Assembly: GCF_001640025.1 (NCBI RefSeq)
Contig: NC_031672.1
Span: 2,976,001-3,040,000 of the forward strand
Length of the DNA: 64,000 nt
From: Sugiyamaella lignohabitans
Lineage: Eukaryota; Ascomycota; Dipodascomycetes; Dipodascales; Trichomonascaceae
Direction of reading: 5' to 3'
The stretch's first letter is position 1. The number at the start of each line of letters is the position of its first letter. Below are positions 51,992 through 62,556 of this stretch, piece by piece. The notes beneath the pieces were generated by a model. That model did no database searches and was not told the origin of the DNA. It saw only the letters and a program-made list of their open reading frames with translations. The translations under genes were made by a program, and so were the position numbers.

Positions 51992-53215
51992 ATGGTCGAC
52001 ACACGAACGATAGATGATGCGCCGATTTTGACAGGGTGGACCCAGTTTGAGCAGGATCCTAACATTAAAAATATTCTTGTTACTGGAGGATTGGGATTTA
52101 TGTGAGTAATAGCAGCACATGTGGTCTGCTTTTAATATGCAGCCAGATTTAATTCAGTATTTACGAAAGAATATAGACTAACGGTATATTATAGAGGGTC
52201 ATGGTTGGTAAGGCATTTGGTGGTCAAGTACCCCTTTTACAACATTGTCTGCTTTGATAACTCGGGTTATTGCGCGTCACAACGAAACATTGACGTGCTC
52301 AAGGGCCACTTCAACAACTACTGCTGGGTGCAAGGAGACATTACGAATCCAAGAGAAGTAGACAAGGCAATGTTTGAACACAACATCGATACTATTATCC
52401 ATTTGGCTGCCGAGAGCCATGTAGACCATTCTTTCGGTAATCCATATCAGTTTACTCTGACGAATGCATTAGGAACACAGGTGATTTTGGAAGCTGCAAA
52501 GAAATTCAAAGTAACACGGTTATTACACATGTCAACAGATGAGGTATATGGAGAAGTCAGCTCCACTGAGAAAGATTTGCTGGAATCCTCGATCCTAATG
52601 CCCACAAATCCGTATGCAGCTTCAAAGGCATCGGGTGATTTATTAGTGAGTGCATATGTCAAGTCGTTTAATCTTCCTGCTGTGACGATACGATGCAACA
52701 ATGTATATGGACCACATCAATTTCCAGAAAAAATAATTCCCAAATTCATTTGTTTGCTCAATAGAGGAGAGAAATGTTTTCTTCATGGAGATGGTACAAA
52801 CACCAGACGATACCTGTATGCCGCTGATGCAGTCAGTGCAATAGACACGGTACTTCACAAAGGTGAAGTGGGTCATATTTACAACGCAGGATCGAATGAC
52901 GAGTTATCAAATCTTGATATACTCAAGTTCATCCTAAAGGTTTTTGGTGTGGATAGTACTGACGACAAGGTTTTGGGCAAGTATACTGAGTTCACAGAGG
53001 ACAGACCGTTTAACGACTCAAGATACGCAATAGATAGTGAGAAGCTACAAAAACTAGGTTGGACGTACAAAACCAGTTTTGAAGACGGTTTGAAAGTTAC
53101 CACGTCTTGGTACTCAAAATATGGAGAAATATGGTGGGGCGATGTCACTAATATTCTCAAGGCATTTCCTGACACATTGAAGACAGATCTTGATAAATTT
53201 ATGAACAGACAGTAA
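51992..53215 (+). CDS. NDP-glucose 4,6-dehydratase (RmlB/UDP-glucose 4,6-dehydratase family), two exons
   Basis: Exons 51992-52101 and 52195-53215 join to 376 residues. The intron has donor GTGAGT, an ACTAAC branch site and a TATAG acceptor, and it falls inside the glycine motif, giving ILVTGGLGFIGSWLVRHL. It is an extended short-chain dehydrogenase with bound NAD+: catalytic STDEVYGEV (the DE pair typical of 4,6-dehydratases), YAASKASGD (Tyr/Lys pair), VTIRCNNVYGPHQFPEKIIP and GDGTNTRRYLYAADAV. It converts UDP- or dTDP-glucose to the 4-keto-6-deoxy sugar, the first step to rhamnose-type sugars. The nucleotide preference cannot be read from sequence. S. cerevisiae lacks it; filamentous fungi have it. 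The eukaryotic intron argues against a very recent bacterial transfer. Confidence 0.93.
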
Positions 53216-53399
53216 TTTAGATGATCCAGTGATCATCAAATAATTAATTAATTTGTAGTGGGCAAACTGGATTAATCCATTTGACCATTTGTATTTTATA
53301 GGAGCATACATAAATAATAGCATGGACATAGATAGAGTATATCACACGGAAGCCCGTTTTCCAGGTTAAAAGACATACTCTGATCTGGGACCACGAGCC

Positions 53400-53461
53400 C
53401 GACTCGAGCGAAGCGAGAGGAGCAACCAGGGTCTGGGGCGGAGCCCCAGCCGCCGGAGGCA
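53400..53461 (-). repeat. GC-hairpin half-element downstream of the dehydratase gene
   Basis: Standard tail and core with GGGTCTGG. The head points away from the dehydratase stop (185 bp upstream) and towards the minus-strand phosphatase gene end, 151 bp away. Confidence 0.9.
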
Positions 53462-53611
53462 GTCAGGCAATAGAAGTAATCATGAGCAAATGTATTTTAG
53501 GCAGTATTTTTTGTTGAGTAACTCCAAAAACAATTCCATGCAAGTAATTCGTGGCCGAGCATAATAAAAATAATGATAGCAAATAACTTAAGAGCCAGGG
53601 TGGTGGCAAGG

Positions 53612-54796
53612 TTACTTACCAACAGCGGTCGAGGGAGGAGTGCCGATCGAGTGATTTCGGATGTACTGAGGTCTTGGGGGCTCTTCCTCGGTATTTGGGA
53701 CAGAGGCGTCAGTGGTGGCGAGTCTCTCGTCATGAGTGGCAAAATATGACTCCTTAGCAGCGAACTTTATAGGGTCTAATGGTGTCGTAGTGGCAGGTTG
53801 TGTGAAATGGCTGGGGATGCCACTGAGAGCAGATGTAGGGGTGGCGTGAGGTGGAGGTGGAGTGTTGCTAGTACCAATGGCTCCAGCAGCAGCAGCGGCA
53901 CTGGTAGCATTTACAGCAGCTGAAGGAGCGGGAGGAGCAGATGGAGCTACACCAGCTTCTTCATTGATTGAAACCGAGCTAGGACTGTTAACCTCGGAAG
54001 GAGAAACAGTACCATTAGGATCGTGATACTCATTACCACGGACTAAAGCACGGATATCGACAAGAATATCAGCAAAAGAATCGTAAGGAACATAAGGGAA
54101 ACGATGTTCAATACAGTATTCCTCGAATTTCAGTCCACGTCTGGCAAAGATGATATCAGCTTGACTGGCAGCAGCCAAATCGGAGACACCGTCACCGATA
54201 AAAACAATCAGAGGTTGAACACCAGTAACAGACTCTCTGAATTCAATAACAGATTTAGCCTTATCGTGGCCCAATTCCGAGTCATGTCTCCAAATAGGTT
54301 TCCAAGAAGAACCATCAGCGGAAATTTCACCGTCGTTTGAAACAATGTTGATCTGAGAAGACAATTCAGTGCCCAAAAACTCATCCAAAGCAGCTCTTAA
54401 CAGAGGCTTAATACCGGCCGAAATGACAGAAAAAGGAATATCATGTTCTTGGCAGTAAGCGAAAAAAGCCCTGAAATCTTTGTCAATGACAAGGTTCTTC
54501 TTCAAAGTGACAAGAGCATCTTCCAGAGTAACATTTAAAGAACCCCACATAATTTCAGAGGCCTTTCTGAAACTTAATTCTTTTCCGATGGCCCCGTCTA
54601 GGTATTCACGCTTTTCTGGGCCACATCCATGGTTATCAAATAAAATGTGACCAGTGTCCTGGTGAAAAATAGTACCATCGAAATCCGAGAAAATGGCAAT
54701 TGGCTTGTGTCGTTGTTTGAGCGAAGCGATCGAAGGGATCGATGGTTTAGGGATAGCCAAATCGCTTAAAATTACTGGTACCGGAGGGTTCGACAT
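53612..54796 (-). CDS. HAD-family phosphatase, Pyp1/YNL010W-like, with long C-terminal tail
   Basis: 394 residues. The HAD core (about 30-255) shows motif I FSDFDGTIF, motif II ISAG, a lysine in GHDKAKSVIEF and motif IV FIGDGVSDLAAASQADIIFA. This is the MDP-like subfamily of phosphoserine-phosphatase type that in yeast includes Pyp1 (241 residues), a small-molecule phosphatase. The C-terminal 150 residues are an Ala/Pro/Ser-rich low-complexity tail absent from Pyp1. The last codons (GTT GGT AAG TAA) overlap a GTAAGT donor-like sequence. A spliced 3' exon could therefore replace the stop, but I found no clear acceptor. Confidence 0.85.
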   Translation of the reverse strand: MSNPPVPVILSDLAIPKPSIPSIASLKQRHKPIAIFSDFDGTIFHQDTGHILFDNHGCGPEKREYLDGAIGKELSFRKASEIMWGSLNVTLEDALVTLKKNLVIDKDFRAFFAYCQEHDIPFSVISAGIKPLLRAALDEFLGTELSSQINIVSNDGEISADGSSWKPIWRHDSELGHDKAKSVIEFRESVTGVQPLIVFIGDGVSDLAAASQADIIFARRGLKFEEYCIEHRFPYVPYDSFADILVDIRALVRGNEYHDPNGTVSPSEVNSPSSVSINEEAGVAPSAPPAPSAAVNATSAAAAAGAIGTSNTPPPPHATPTSALSGIPSHFTQPATTTPLDPIKFAAKESYFATHDERLATTDASVPNTEEEPPRPQYIRNHSIGTPPSTAVGK

Positions 54797-55806
54797 GGTG
54801 AGCAGTGGTTGATAAATAAGGGATCAGTCGAGTGATTGAACACCAGTTAATAAAAAATTGAATAAAAAAAAGATCAATAATGAACAATAACAGCGCGGTT
54901 TTTGTTTGCGTGATTTACTGCTAGTTATGATAATATGCAGTAATGGCTTATCTGAGTGATACCGAGACAACTATCGAATCCTAAAAAAAGTGAGTCCTGG
55001 TAAAAAAAAATACAACCAGAATAATAACACTCGGGAACGAAAAAAAAAATAGAGATCGGAAAAAAATATGGTGCAAATAATAGTACAATTATATATATTC
55101 CGACGAATACTTAATTAGAAAGAAGAAAGACGAGGGAATAGTATAATCAACTTTGATCTCGGATAAATATATATATCAATAATGGTTGATATATTTATTT
55201 TTTTGATTGGCGAGAAATTTTTTATAATTTTTGATGAAAATATATAAAAGAAATATAAAAAAGTAAAAGGAATATCATCGGTACTTATATAGTTTTGTTG
55301 CTGCTCAATCTATTATAAAGGCATGGTTTTAAAAAGGTTCGAGAAAGCCCCGGGATATCTCACTTGTCACGATATATCGATATGCATTAGCCGGCCAGGC
55401 ACGACAAAACCAGTTACTTTTAGCAAGCTAGCTTTGTACGTCATGTCATAATCCGAATCAAACCAGATACTGAGGGCGTCGATCAGGCGTCGATCCAGCT
55501 GAGCCCTTACCCTTATCCATAATGGGTCACGAACCGGCGAGCGAAAGCGCAGGTCCCTGCTGAAGAGCGGTGCATACAAACTCTAAGAATATGCGACCAA
55601 CTATCGGACAAACTTTTCGAGTTTAGGTTAGATGCTGCTATGGTTGCTTCGCTTGGCTTGGCTACAGGACTGAGAACCAAGCCCGATTAAACCAGTAGTG
55701 TGGTGACCCGCTCGACCAAACAACCGACTCCAAATACCCTCCCCCACCTTTCATCGCCCCTTCCCCTTCCCCTCCTCCCCCACCCCACCCGCGGGACCCC
55801 CTCGAC
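54797..55806. other. AT-rich promoter and gene-poor region
   Basis: The phosphatase gene promoter followed by a strongly AT-rich stretch (54850-55320) with many A and T homopolymers and TATATA words. No coding feature was recognised. An origin or nucleosome-depleted region is conceivable. Confidence 0.45.
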
Positions 55807-55867
55807 CGACTCGAGCGAAGCGAGAGGAGCAGCGGGGTCTGGGGCGGAGCCCCAGCCGCCGGAGGCA
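55807..55867 (-). repeat. GC-hairpin half-element (solo)
   Basis: Standard head, core and CTCGAG-type tail. It is embedded in a C-rich stretch (55738-55803) and has no neighbouring gene end. Confidence 0.9.
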
Positions 55868-57094
55868 CACACACACCGCATGCCAAAAAGGTAATAAAGC
55901 GATGTTCCGCGAGCAATAGCGAAGGGCACAGCACACGAACAGAGAAGCAGAAAGAAGACCACGACGGTATCATCGATACAGGTTCGTGAGATGAGAATGA
56001 CGTAACTACGGCGATGGGGAGGATGTATGCAGCGGGAGATTATGAAACACTACGGTAAAACGTTGCATTAGCTCGCGGCAATGGCGGCTTAAGTGCCATG
56101 AAACAGGTAGGAGGGGGAGGGGCAAAGAGGGGGAGTGGGAGGGGCACTTAGAGACGAGTGGGAGGGGTATCTACAGGGAATCATGGAAGAAGCCGGAGGG
56201 ATGGTGATAACACAGCATCTGGGACGTTGACTGGTCGCCGGCTTCCTGCCGTGCAGCTACTTAATTTCTAACTTTATTTGTTATGTAATGTTGAGTAAAA
56301 TATGTACATTTCAGGGCCAATAGAAGGACTGTGAATAAGCTGGTATACTGGGAGGCGCCGCCAGAAAACGGTAAGTACCACACCTTAAAAAATAGTGTTT
56401 AACAAATTAAATGTAGATAGTCGTCGATAGTAACATCAAAAAATAATCAAGATACATGCTGAGTGATTAAACACTAGGTTCGGACACGGCTCCGAGGTCG
56501 CGTCGAGCCCGATACGGGCGTGGGGTTCTATAGACTGCCTGATTAGTTAATCCAGATCTAGCCACCATGGCTTCACGCGAACTAGATAATAATAAATGAA
56601 GATAGTATCCGAAAGGTAACAGGTAACTGAAACCGAGCCGAGTAACTCAGCCCGTTGCGGAGGCAGTCGCAGCAGCAGAGCCACCACATGTAACATCAAG
56701 CGAAATATCTCTCACCAGAAGCTAAATAATAGTCACTGTTATCGTACATGAACGACAAACCTGCAACCAGAAACCGGCCAATAACCCGCTTCTCAAAACA
56801 GACTGGATGGTATGAGATAGGGATGGTATGTAATAGGGAGGGGGGCTACAAATCTCGCTGACGTCATGGAAGCACCGCACCGATCGGCACCCAGGTCCTG
56901 CCGTTTCCAGCACACTACACCACTTGTAATTAAATCAGAGTCTCCATCACCCTAACCGGCAGGTGGGTAGCTGATCAACGGAGGCCTGGCACCTTTAGCA
57001 AACGGCGAACAGGTATCGACAGGGGAAGCGGCAAAACAGGGTTAACCCGCTGCACCGTCCCCCTCCTTCCGCACGTGTAGGCGGGTTGGGAACG
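55868..57094. other. Gene-poor region
   Basis: About 1.2 kb. It contains a G-rich repetitive tract (AGGAGGGGGAGGGGCA-like, 56108-56170). No gene was recognised. Confidence 0.45.
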
Positions 57095-57234
57095 TGCCTC
57101 CGGCGGCTGGGGCTCCGCCCCAGACCCCGATGCTCCTCTCGCTGCGCTCGAGTCGTTTTCGTCCACGATCCCAGCAATCACCTGCGAAGCAGGAGCTACG
57201 GGGTCTGGGGCGGAGCCCCAGCCGCCGGAGGCAG
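57095..57234. repeat. Composite GC-hairpin unit
   Basis: Plus half 57095-57154 (CTCGAG-type tail), a spacer with GATCCCAGCAATCA, then minus half 57180-57234 (CTGCGAAGCAGG tail). About 140 bp, in the middle of gene-poor DNA. Confidence 0.93.
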
Positions 57235-57714
57235 GCCCCCCTCCCCCAGGGGTCAATGGTAGGTTGTGTAATTAGCGCAATTGATGGGCTGGCGGTAGGT
57301 TGGCCGTGGAGGAGTTGTTTTAGTGGGCCCGAGGGGTGTTAGTTAGCTGGGTTCGAGCAAGTGGGCCCGGTCATAGCGAGTCTAATTGGGCTTGTAGCGG
57401 CCTGAGGGGTTTGATTTGGTCGGACTAGTTCGGTACGCCCGACCGATTGACTCTAAAACGCCTGCCAAAACACTGAGAGCAACCACTAAAAAAACACTGG
57501 ATTACCGGTGACACTCAGTGTCATCTGACAACCGACCAGACTCCCCAAACGATACTCGGTCTGGGCCCACTTGCCCCACTATGGCGCTCAACTGTCATAT
57601 GCACCCGCAAATTGGCCGTCGGCAGAAAGTGGAAATTCCAGGGGTAGGCTAGTGCATGTGAAAAAAAGAGGGGCCCCTGATACCGTACAACGGGCTTATG
57701 GTGGGTCCGGGGAC

Positions 57715-57775
57715 TGCCTCCGGCGGCTGGGGCTCCGCCCCAGACCCCGCTGCTCCTCTCGCTGCGCTCGAGTCG
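57715..57775 (+). repeat. GC-hairpin half-element (solo)
   Basis: Standard head, core with TCC loop and CTGCGCTCGAGTCG tail. Confidence 0.9.
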
Positions 57776-58212
57776 GGCGTCGGGGGCCCTGGATGCTGGG
57801 AGTCCAGAATCTAGTCGTGACTGTTTGTCGCCAGGGGCTCTTTTAAGCTTTGGAGGTACGCTATTCTGGGACTTTGGGGTACATTATTTGTATAGGATCT
57901 TTTCACTTATGTTTATACTGAGCCCTCGTCCATTTCTCAAACATCAACCAGTCGGTAAATGTGCTACTTATTTCGAGAACCCACACTGCAGGTTACAGTA
58001 GTAGATATTGTGATCTTACGAGACAGAGACTTTCTTCTTGCGAAGTTACAGATCAATCAAGAAGAACGTATATATACTAATGGAGACCAGTATTATGACT
58101 GCGATAATCATAGTATACAAAAACCCACGAATGGTTCCCAGTAGAGGGTCACGGAACTTCGGCAGCAGAAGCCAATCCCGGACCAGAAAATGCTACTGGC
58201 CCCCCCGACGCC

Positions 58213-58274
58213 CGACTCGAGCGCAGCGAGAGGAGCAGCGGGGTCTGGGGCGGAGCCCCAGCCGCCGGAGGCAG
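58213..58274 (-). repeat. GC-hairpin half-element (solo)
   Basis: Inverted relative to the half at 57715, about 440 bp away. Standard core and tail. Confidence 0.9.
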
Positions 58275-59353
58275 CGTCACCCCAGAACGATTCCGTCGGT
58301 CCCTTACGATATATCTCCAAGAGTGAGAAGTGTGTGCTCGAGACATGCCGGCGGTGTTGGAAAGCCTAACTGGTTGAGGACCAGCCCCTTGTCAGACGCC
58401 CTGTTTGCACTGCCTCGACAGCTCCCGATAAGAGATCTAGCGGCAGGAGGGTGGGAGGTGAGGTTGTTGGTGCATTGGATGGAGGAGAAGCAATGACGTT
58501 CGTGATCAGATATAATTGAGGGTCACCGGAGAAACGAGAGAGGGTTGACGTTATTGATAGTATTGGATTGTCAAAAAAAAATTACAGAGAGCAAGCATAG
58601 TACGGTTGTAGTTTGTATGTAAAGTCCCAACCACTATCTAATCGATGGGCAGCAGTTACTCGATAAGATAATACCGATGGATAAACAGTTAATTAAGCTC
58701 ACCTAACAATCGAGAGCTAAACTCAAAACAGTACGCATTTAGGTCCCGAGTCGCAGGGTTCGAGTTGTATTAAGCCAAATTCAGCCAGCCCCTTTATATT
58801 CGAGTTCCATAACACAACACAACCAGATTGGATATTCAGAAACGTTGCTGCAGGAGTACTTGAATTTCCAAGTATTTTTTTATCTTGTATCGCTGGCGAG
58901 ACTTGTTTCAATTGTGATTGTGATATTTCAAGTTTGTTTTGGTTTTTGATCGTGCAGGCGAGACAAGACGAGACGAAACGGAGATACGGACTAGAGGGTG
59001 TAGATATTTTTATTTTGCCCAATCGTCGATTTTGTATTTTACTGCCGTGAGCAGATTTTCAGGCCTTTTCATTTTCAAGCGATTGTTTTTGAGTCGATTT
59101 TTAGCTCGATTCTTTAATTCAATATCGTATTGCTTGGTTTTAGCTTGATATTGAATTGATATTGAATTGACATTCGATTTGACACTCTATTAGCTTGAGA
59201 TTTGATTTGACAATCGACTGTTTTTCGATTGACTTGATTGAATTCTTTCGTGGGATTGACTCTGGATTGAATTCAATTGAATTGAATTAAAGGTTCTTTT
59301 GACTACACACATTCACTTGGTATTTCGCATTTCCACAGTCGTAGCGTCTAGAA

Positions 59354-60529
59354 ATGACTGAAAACACCCCGCTTCTCGGATCGAGACCAAGACCCTCGTT
59401 GTCTTACAAGCTCAATGCCATTCTGTTCACCAGCTATGTGAACATTTTACTTGTATTTGTGCCAATTGGCTTGATAGCAGGTTATTATGATATGGGCGCA
59501 GTGACTGTGTTCAGCACTAATTTCCTGGCCATCATCCCTCTAGCAGCTTTACTTTCGTTTGCTACTGAGGAATTGGCTGACAAGGTCGGACAGACTATTG
59601 GTGGTCTTTTGAATGCGACATTTGGCAACGCCGTTGAGCTTATTGTAGCAATTGTGGCCTTGACTAAAGGAGAAATCCAGATTGTTCAAGCTTCAATGCT
59701 AGGATCCATTTTGTCGAACATTTTGCTTGTTCTCGGATGTTGTTTTGTGGCTGGTGGTTATAACCGTGTCCAGCAGAGTTTCAACCAAACAGCTGCTCAA
59801 ACTATGTCGTCTTTGATGGCCGTAGCCACTTCTTCGTTGTTGATTCCTGCCGCGTTCCATGCCACTACCCCATCTTCCCGTGGTGACGAGGCTGTCCTAG
59901 CTCTTTCCCGAGGAACATCAGTGGTTCTGCTTGTTATCTACATTCTTTACCTGTTTTTCCAGATCAAGACCCATGCTCAATTCTTTGAAGAGACACCTTC
60001 TGCTGCTACTGGTGCCGAGGTTGTCGAGGACGAGCACGAGTCGACTCTGGAGCCTGTGGAGGCCGTTTTCATGCTGTTTGTGGTGACTATTGCCGTTGCA
60101 TTTTGTGCTGAGTACCTCGTGGACTCTATTGACTCGATTGTCACCAAGACCGGTATTTCCAAGACTTTCATTGGTTTGATTCTCCTGCCTATTGTCGGCA
60201 ACGCCGCCGAGCACGTCACTGCCGTCATTGTCGCCATGAAAGACAAAATGGACCTTGCCATTGGCGTCGCAGTGGGTTCGTCGATGCAAATTGCGCTTTT
60301 CCTGACCCCCTTCTGTGTCATTCTCGGCTGGTTCATCGACCAACCCATGAGCTTGTACTTCGACACTTTCGAGACCGCCGTGCTCTTCGTGGCTGTGTTC
60401 ATCACCAATTACCTCATCCTAGACGGCGAGTCCAACTGGCTCGAGGGCGCCATGCTCATTGCTACCTACATTATCGTAGCCATCTCCTTCTACGTCTACC
60501 CCGACAGCCCCCTCCCTCCTCCTAACTAA
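59354..60529 (+). CDS. VCX1: Vacuolar Ca2+/H+ exchanger Vcx1 (CAX family)
   Basis: 391 residues (411 in S. cerevisiae). A short N-terminus with TPLLG (dileucine-type vacuolar sorting signal, inference) precedes about eleven transmembrane segments. The two alpha repeats carry the ion-coordinating motifs [17 protein letters not shown] (about 95-112) and [20 protein letters not shown] (about 280-300), followed by [18 protein letters not shown]. An acidic central loop ([13 protein letters not shown]) separates the halves. It exchanges cytosolic Ca2+ for vacuolar protons. Yeast homologues answer to calcineurin; no Crz1 site was verified. An expanded hairpin unit begins 36 bp after the stop. Confidence 0.96.
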   Translation: MTENTPLLGSRPRPSLSYKLNAILFTSYVNILLVFVPIGLIAGYYDMGAVTVFSTNFLAIIPLAALLSFATEELADKVGQTIGGLLNATFGNAVELIVAIVALTKGEIQIVQASMLGSILSNILLVLGCCFVAGGYNRVQQSFNQTAAQTMSSLMAVATSSLLIPAAFHATTPSSRGDEAVLALSRGTSVVLLVIYILYLFFQIKTHAQFFEETPSAATGAEVVEDEHESTLEPVEAVFMLFVVTIAVAFCAEYLVDSIDSIVTKTGISKTFIGLILLPIVGNAAEHVTAVIVAMKDKMDLAIGVAVGSSMQIALFLTPFCVILGWFIDQPMSLYFDTFETAVLFVAVFITNYLILDGESNWLEGAMLIATYIIVAISFYVYPDSPLPPPN

Positions 60530-60564
60530 TCGAACTACTGATGTGAACTCTCCCGGTGCGGGTG

Positions 60565-60826
60565 TGCCTCCGGCGGCTGGGGCTCCGCCCCAGACCCTGG
60601 TTGCTCCTCTCGCTTCGCTCGAGTCGGGCGTCGGCGTTCCCTGTTTATCTGTTTATTTATACGGTCTTGGCTCACTGGTGGTGGTGACAGAAACTGCCCG
60701 GCCGGGACGAGCCAAGTCCGCCAAGCGGAGCCAAGCACCCAAGCAGCCCCACTTCCCCCACGCCCGACTCGAGCGAAGCGAGAGGAGCAACCAGGGTCTG
60801 GGGCGGAGCCCCAGCCGCCGGAGGCA
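60565..60826. repeat. Expanded composite GC-hairpin unit, 3' of VCX1
   Basis: Plus half 60565-60627 and minus half 60765-60826, both with CTCGAG-type tails. The spacer is about 137 bp. The left head is 36 bp from the VCX1 stop. Confidence 0.9.
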
Positions 60827-62556
60827 GACCCCTTCTCCCCCCTGAAAACCCCGGCACGTGACCCTAAAAGGGTTAGTAGCTTGGCGAGGAAGGGAGGGGG
60901 CCCGCCCGAAGCAGTTGGGCTTGCGGTGGCTGCAGTTGGCGGCAGGCTGATGCAGCACATGGTCCGGTCGGAGGACGCTAGTGGCCCTGCTAGAGGCAGA
61001 GAAACGCCGGGACGTGCAGATTGTGGCTGGGATGAGACCGATTGGCGGGAATGTAGGGTCGCTGGGGTATGCAATGAAGAAGCAGGCGCGTATTAGTTGA
61101 ACCGGCTGGGCTGGGCTGGGTTGGCTCTAGGAGTGGCTAGTGTCCAGGAGCTAGCCAGAAGCCCCTGCTGGATTCCAGCGGGGAGGGTTGAGCGTGCGGG
61201 CTGCTTCTGGGAGGGTTAGCTCGTCCCGAACAGACCAACCACCGCCTGAAAGCGCATTTGGCAATCGCTCGGCTCGTATGGTGCTGCAAAAGTAGCCCGT
61301 TGACTGCTTTGACACTTGAGCCGCCCCCGACCGGTTTTTTGTCCGCCTCAGTTCAAACGTTAATTATCAGCCCAGGTTTTTTTTTTTCTCGCTGTGGTCG
61401 CTGTCCTCATTGACATCATTAATACTACCCTTACAGCTGCTCCAGCTGCTGCTAATACAGGTTGGCAGATTTAATACATGCTCGAACCAGCTGCAATCCA
61501 GACAGCCACAGATCTCTACAGCTACAGCAACAGCAGCACCGCTCACTACAGACAGATACAGATACAGATACAGATACAGATACAGATACAGATACAGATA
61601 CATTACATCAGCAGCAGCAGCAGCAGCAGCATCAGCAGCACGCTATGAGACGCTAAGGGCACCTAACATTGCACAGCGAACGATAAATGCCGATCGATGT
61701 CTAAATATATATATAAATAGTTTATAACTGTCAAATATTAACAACGATCTTTCGTGTTTTCGAAAATACACTATTTTTCAGATTCGAGCTTGTTTTTCCG
61801 GGGGAGTCTGAGTTTATATTTTTTTGGCCAGGAATTTTTGCTAAGTGGACTTTTTTTGTTTGCTTGACAAGATTATAGTTTGTCGATTTCGAAGCTAATA
61901 ATAGACAGACCCTTAAAAGGCGCGGAAAGCATATTTATTGTTTTGGTGTCAAATTCAGCGTCGGATTTGTCGTCCAAACCCAATCACAAGTCTGTGTTTT
62001 TTTTATCATTCGCTAGAGTTTAGTTTGTTTTTTTGATTTTTTTTTGGTTGATCTGGCTTTTTTTTTGGTTTCTTGACTGTTGTCACTGGTACTGACTATT
62101 TTGTTGAATTGATTAATTACTTGTTCTGTTTGTTCTGATTTGGCTGTTTGTTCTGTTGGCTGTCTTTGATTTAATTTTCATTTCATTTCTTTCATTGTTC
62201 CGAGATCTAAATCGCGATTTAGGACATAACCGAACTGGATCTGACGTCAGTAAAAGCTTATCTAAGTTCATTGTTGTTATCTAAGATCTATCGTCTGTTA
62301 ACACACGTATACATATTAGCAGTGATTTGACCTGGTTATTATTTTTATCACTGTTTTTGTTACTGTTGTAATTGCATTGTCATTGTCTCAATCGTCGTCT
62401 TTTCCATTGGCTGCTCGATACTGTTAAATTAATTGCAGAACTGGATTTTGTCAATTTGCTTAATTAAAATCTTGACCCTTCATTCTTTCTCACCCCTCAC
62501 CTAATACTAATAGTACACCTACTCTTATAACTACGACTACTACAACTACAATTACC
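60827..62556. other. Long upstream region of the nucleotide-sugar transporter
   Basis: About 1.7 kb. The first part is GC-rich; then comes the microsatellite at 61549-61633, followed by a T-rich, pyrimidine-biased leader (61740-62556) with several T7-T9 runs. No coding feature was recognised. Confidence 0.5.
61549..61633 (+). repeat. Compound microsatellite: (GATACA)n followed by (CAG)n
   Basis: About nine copies of the hexamer GATACA (61549-61601), a short break, then seven CAG triplets and further CAG/CAT triplets to 61640. The resulting ORFs (DTDTDT or YRYRYR runs) are artefacts. Confidence 0.95.

Larger units (their letters stand above)
57235..59353. other. Gene-poor region and VCX1 leader
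   Basis: No convincing gene. It holds solitary half-elements at 57715 and 58213. The last 250 bp before VCX1 (59100-59300) are a degenerate TTGAATTGA-type repeat, probably in the promoter or leader. Confidence 0.45.

Noticed and set aside
57094..57846. ORFs of 80-90 codons in the gene-poor block
   Set aside because: Each is built around a hairpin element and has no independent coding signal.
60535..61096. Minus ORF of 179 codons and plus ORFs over the VCX1 3' unit
   Set aside because: They are dominated by the element and GC-rich flanks, and frames on both strands are equally open because of base composition.
61367..61727. ORFs encoding YLYLYL, DTDTDT or RYRYRY runs
   Set aside because: They are produced by the GATACA microsatellite.
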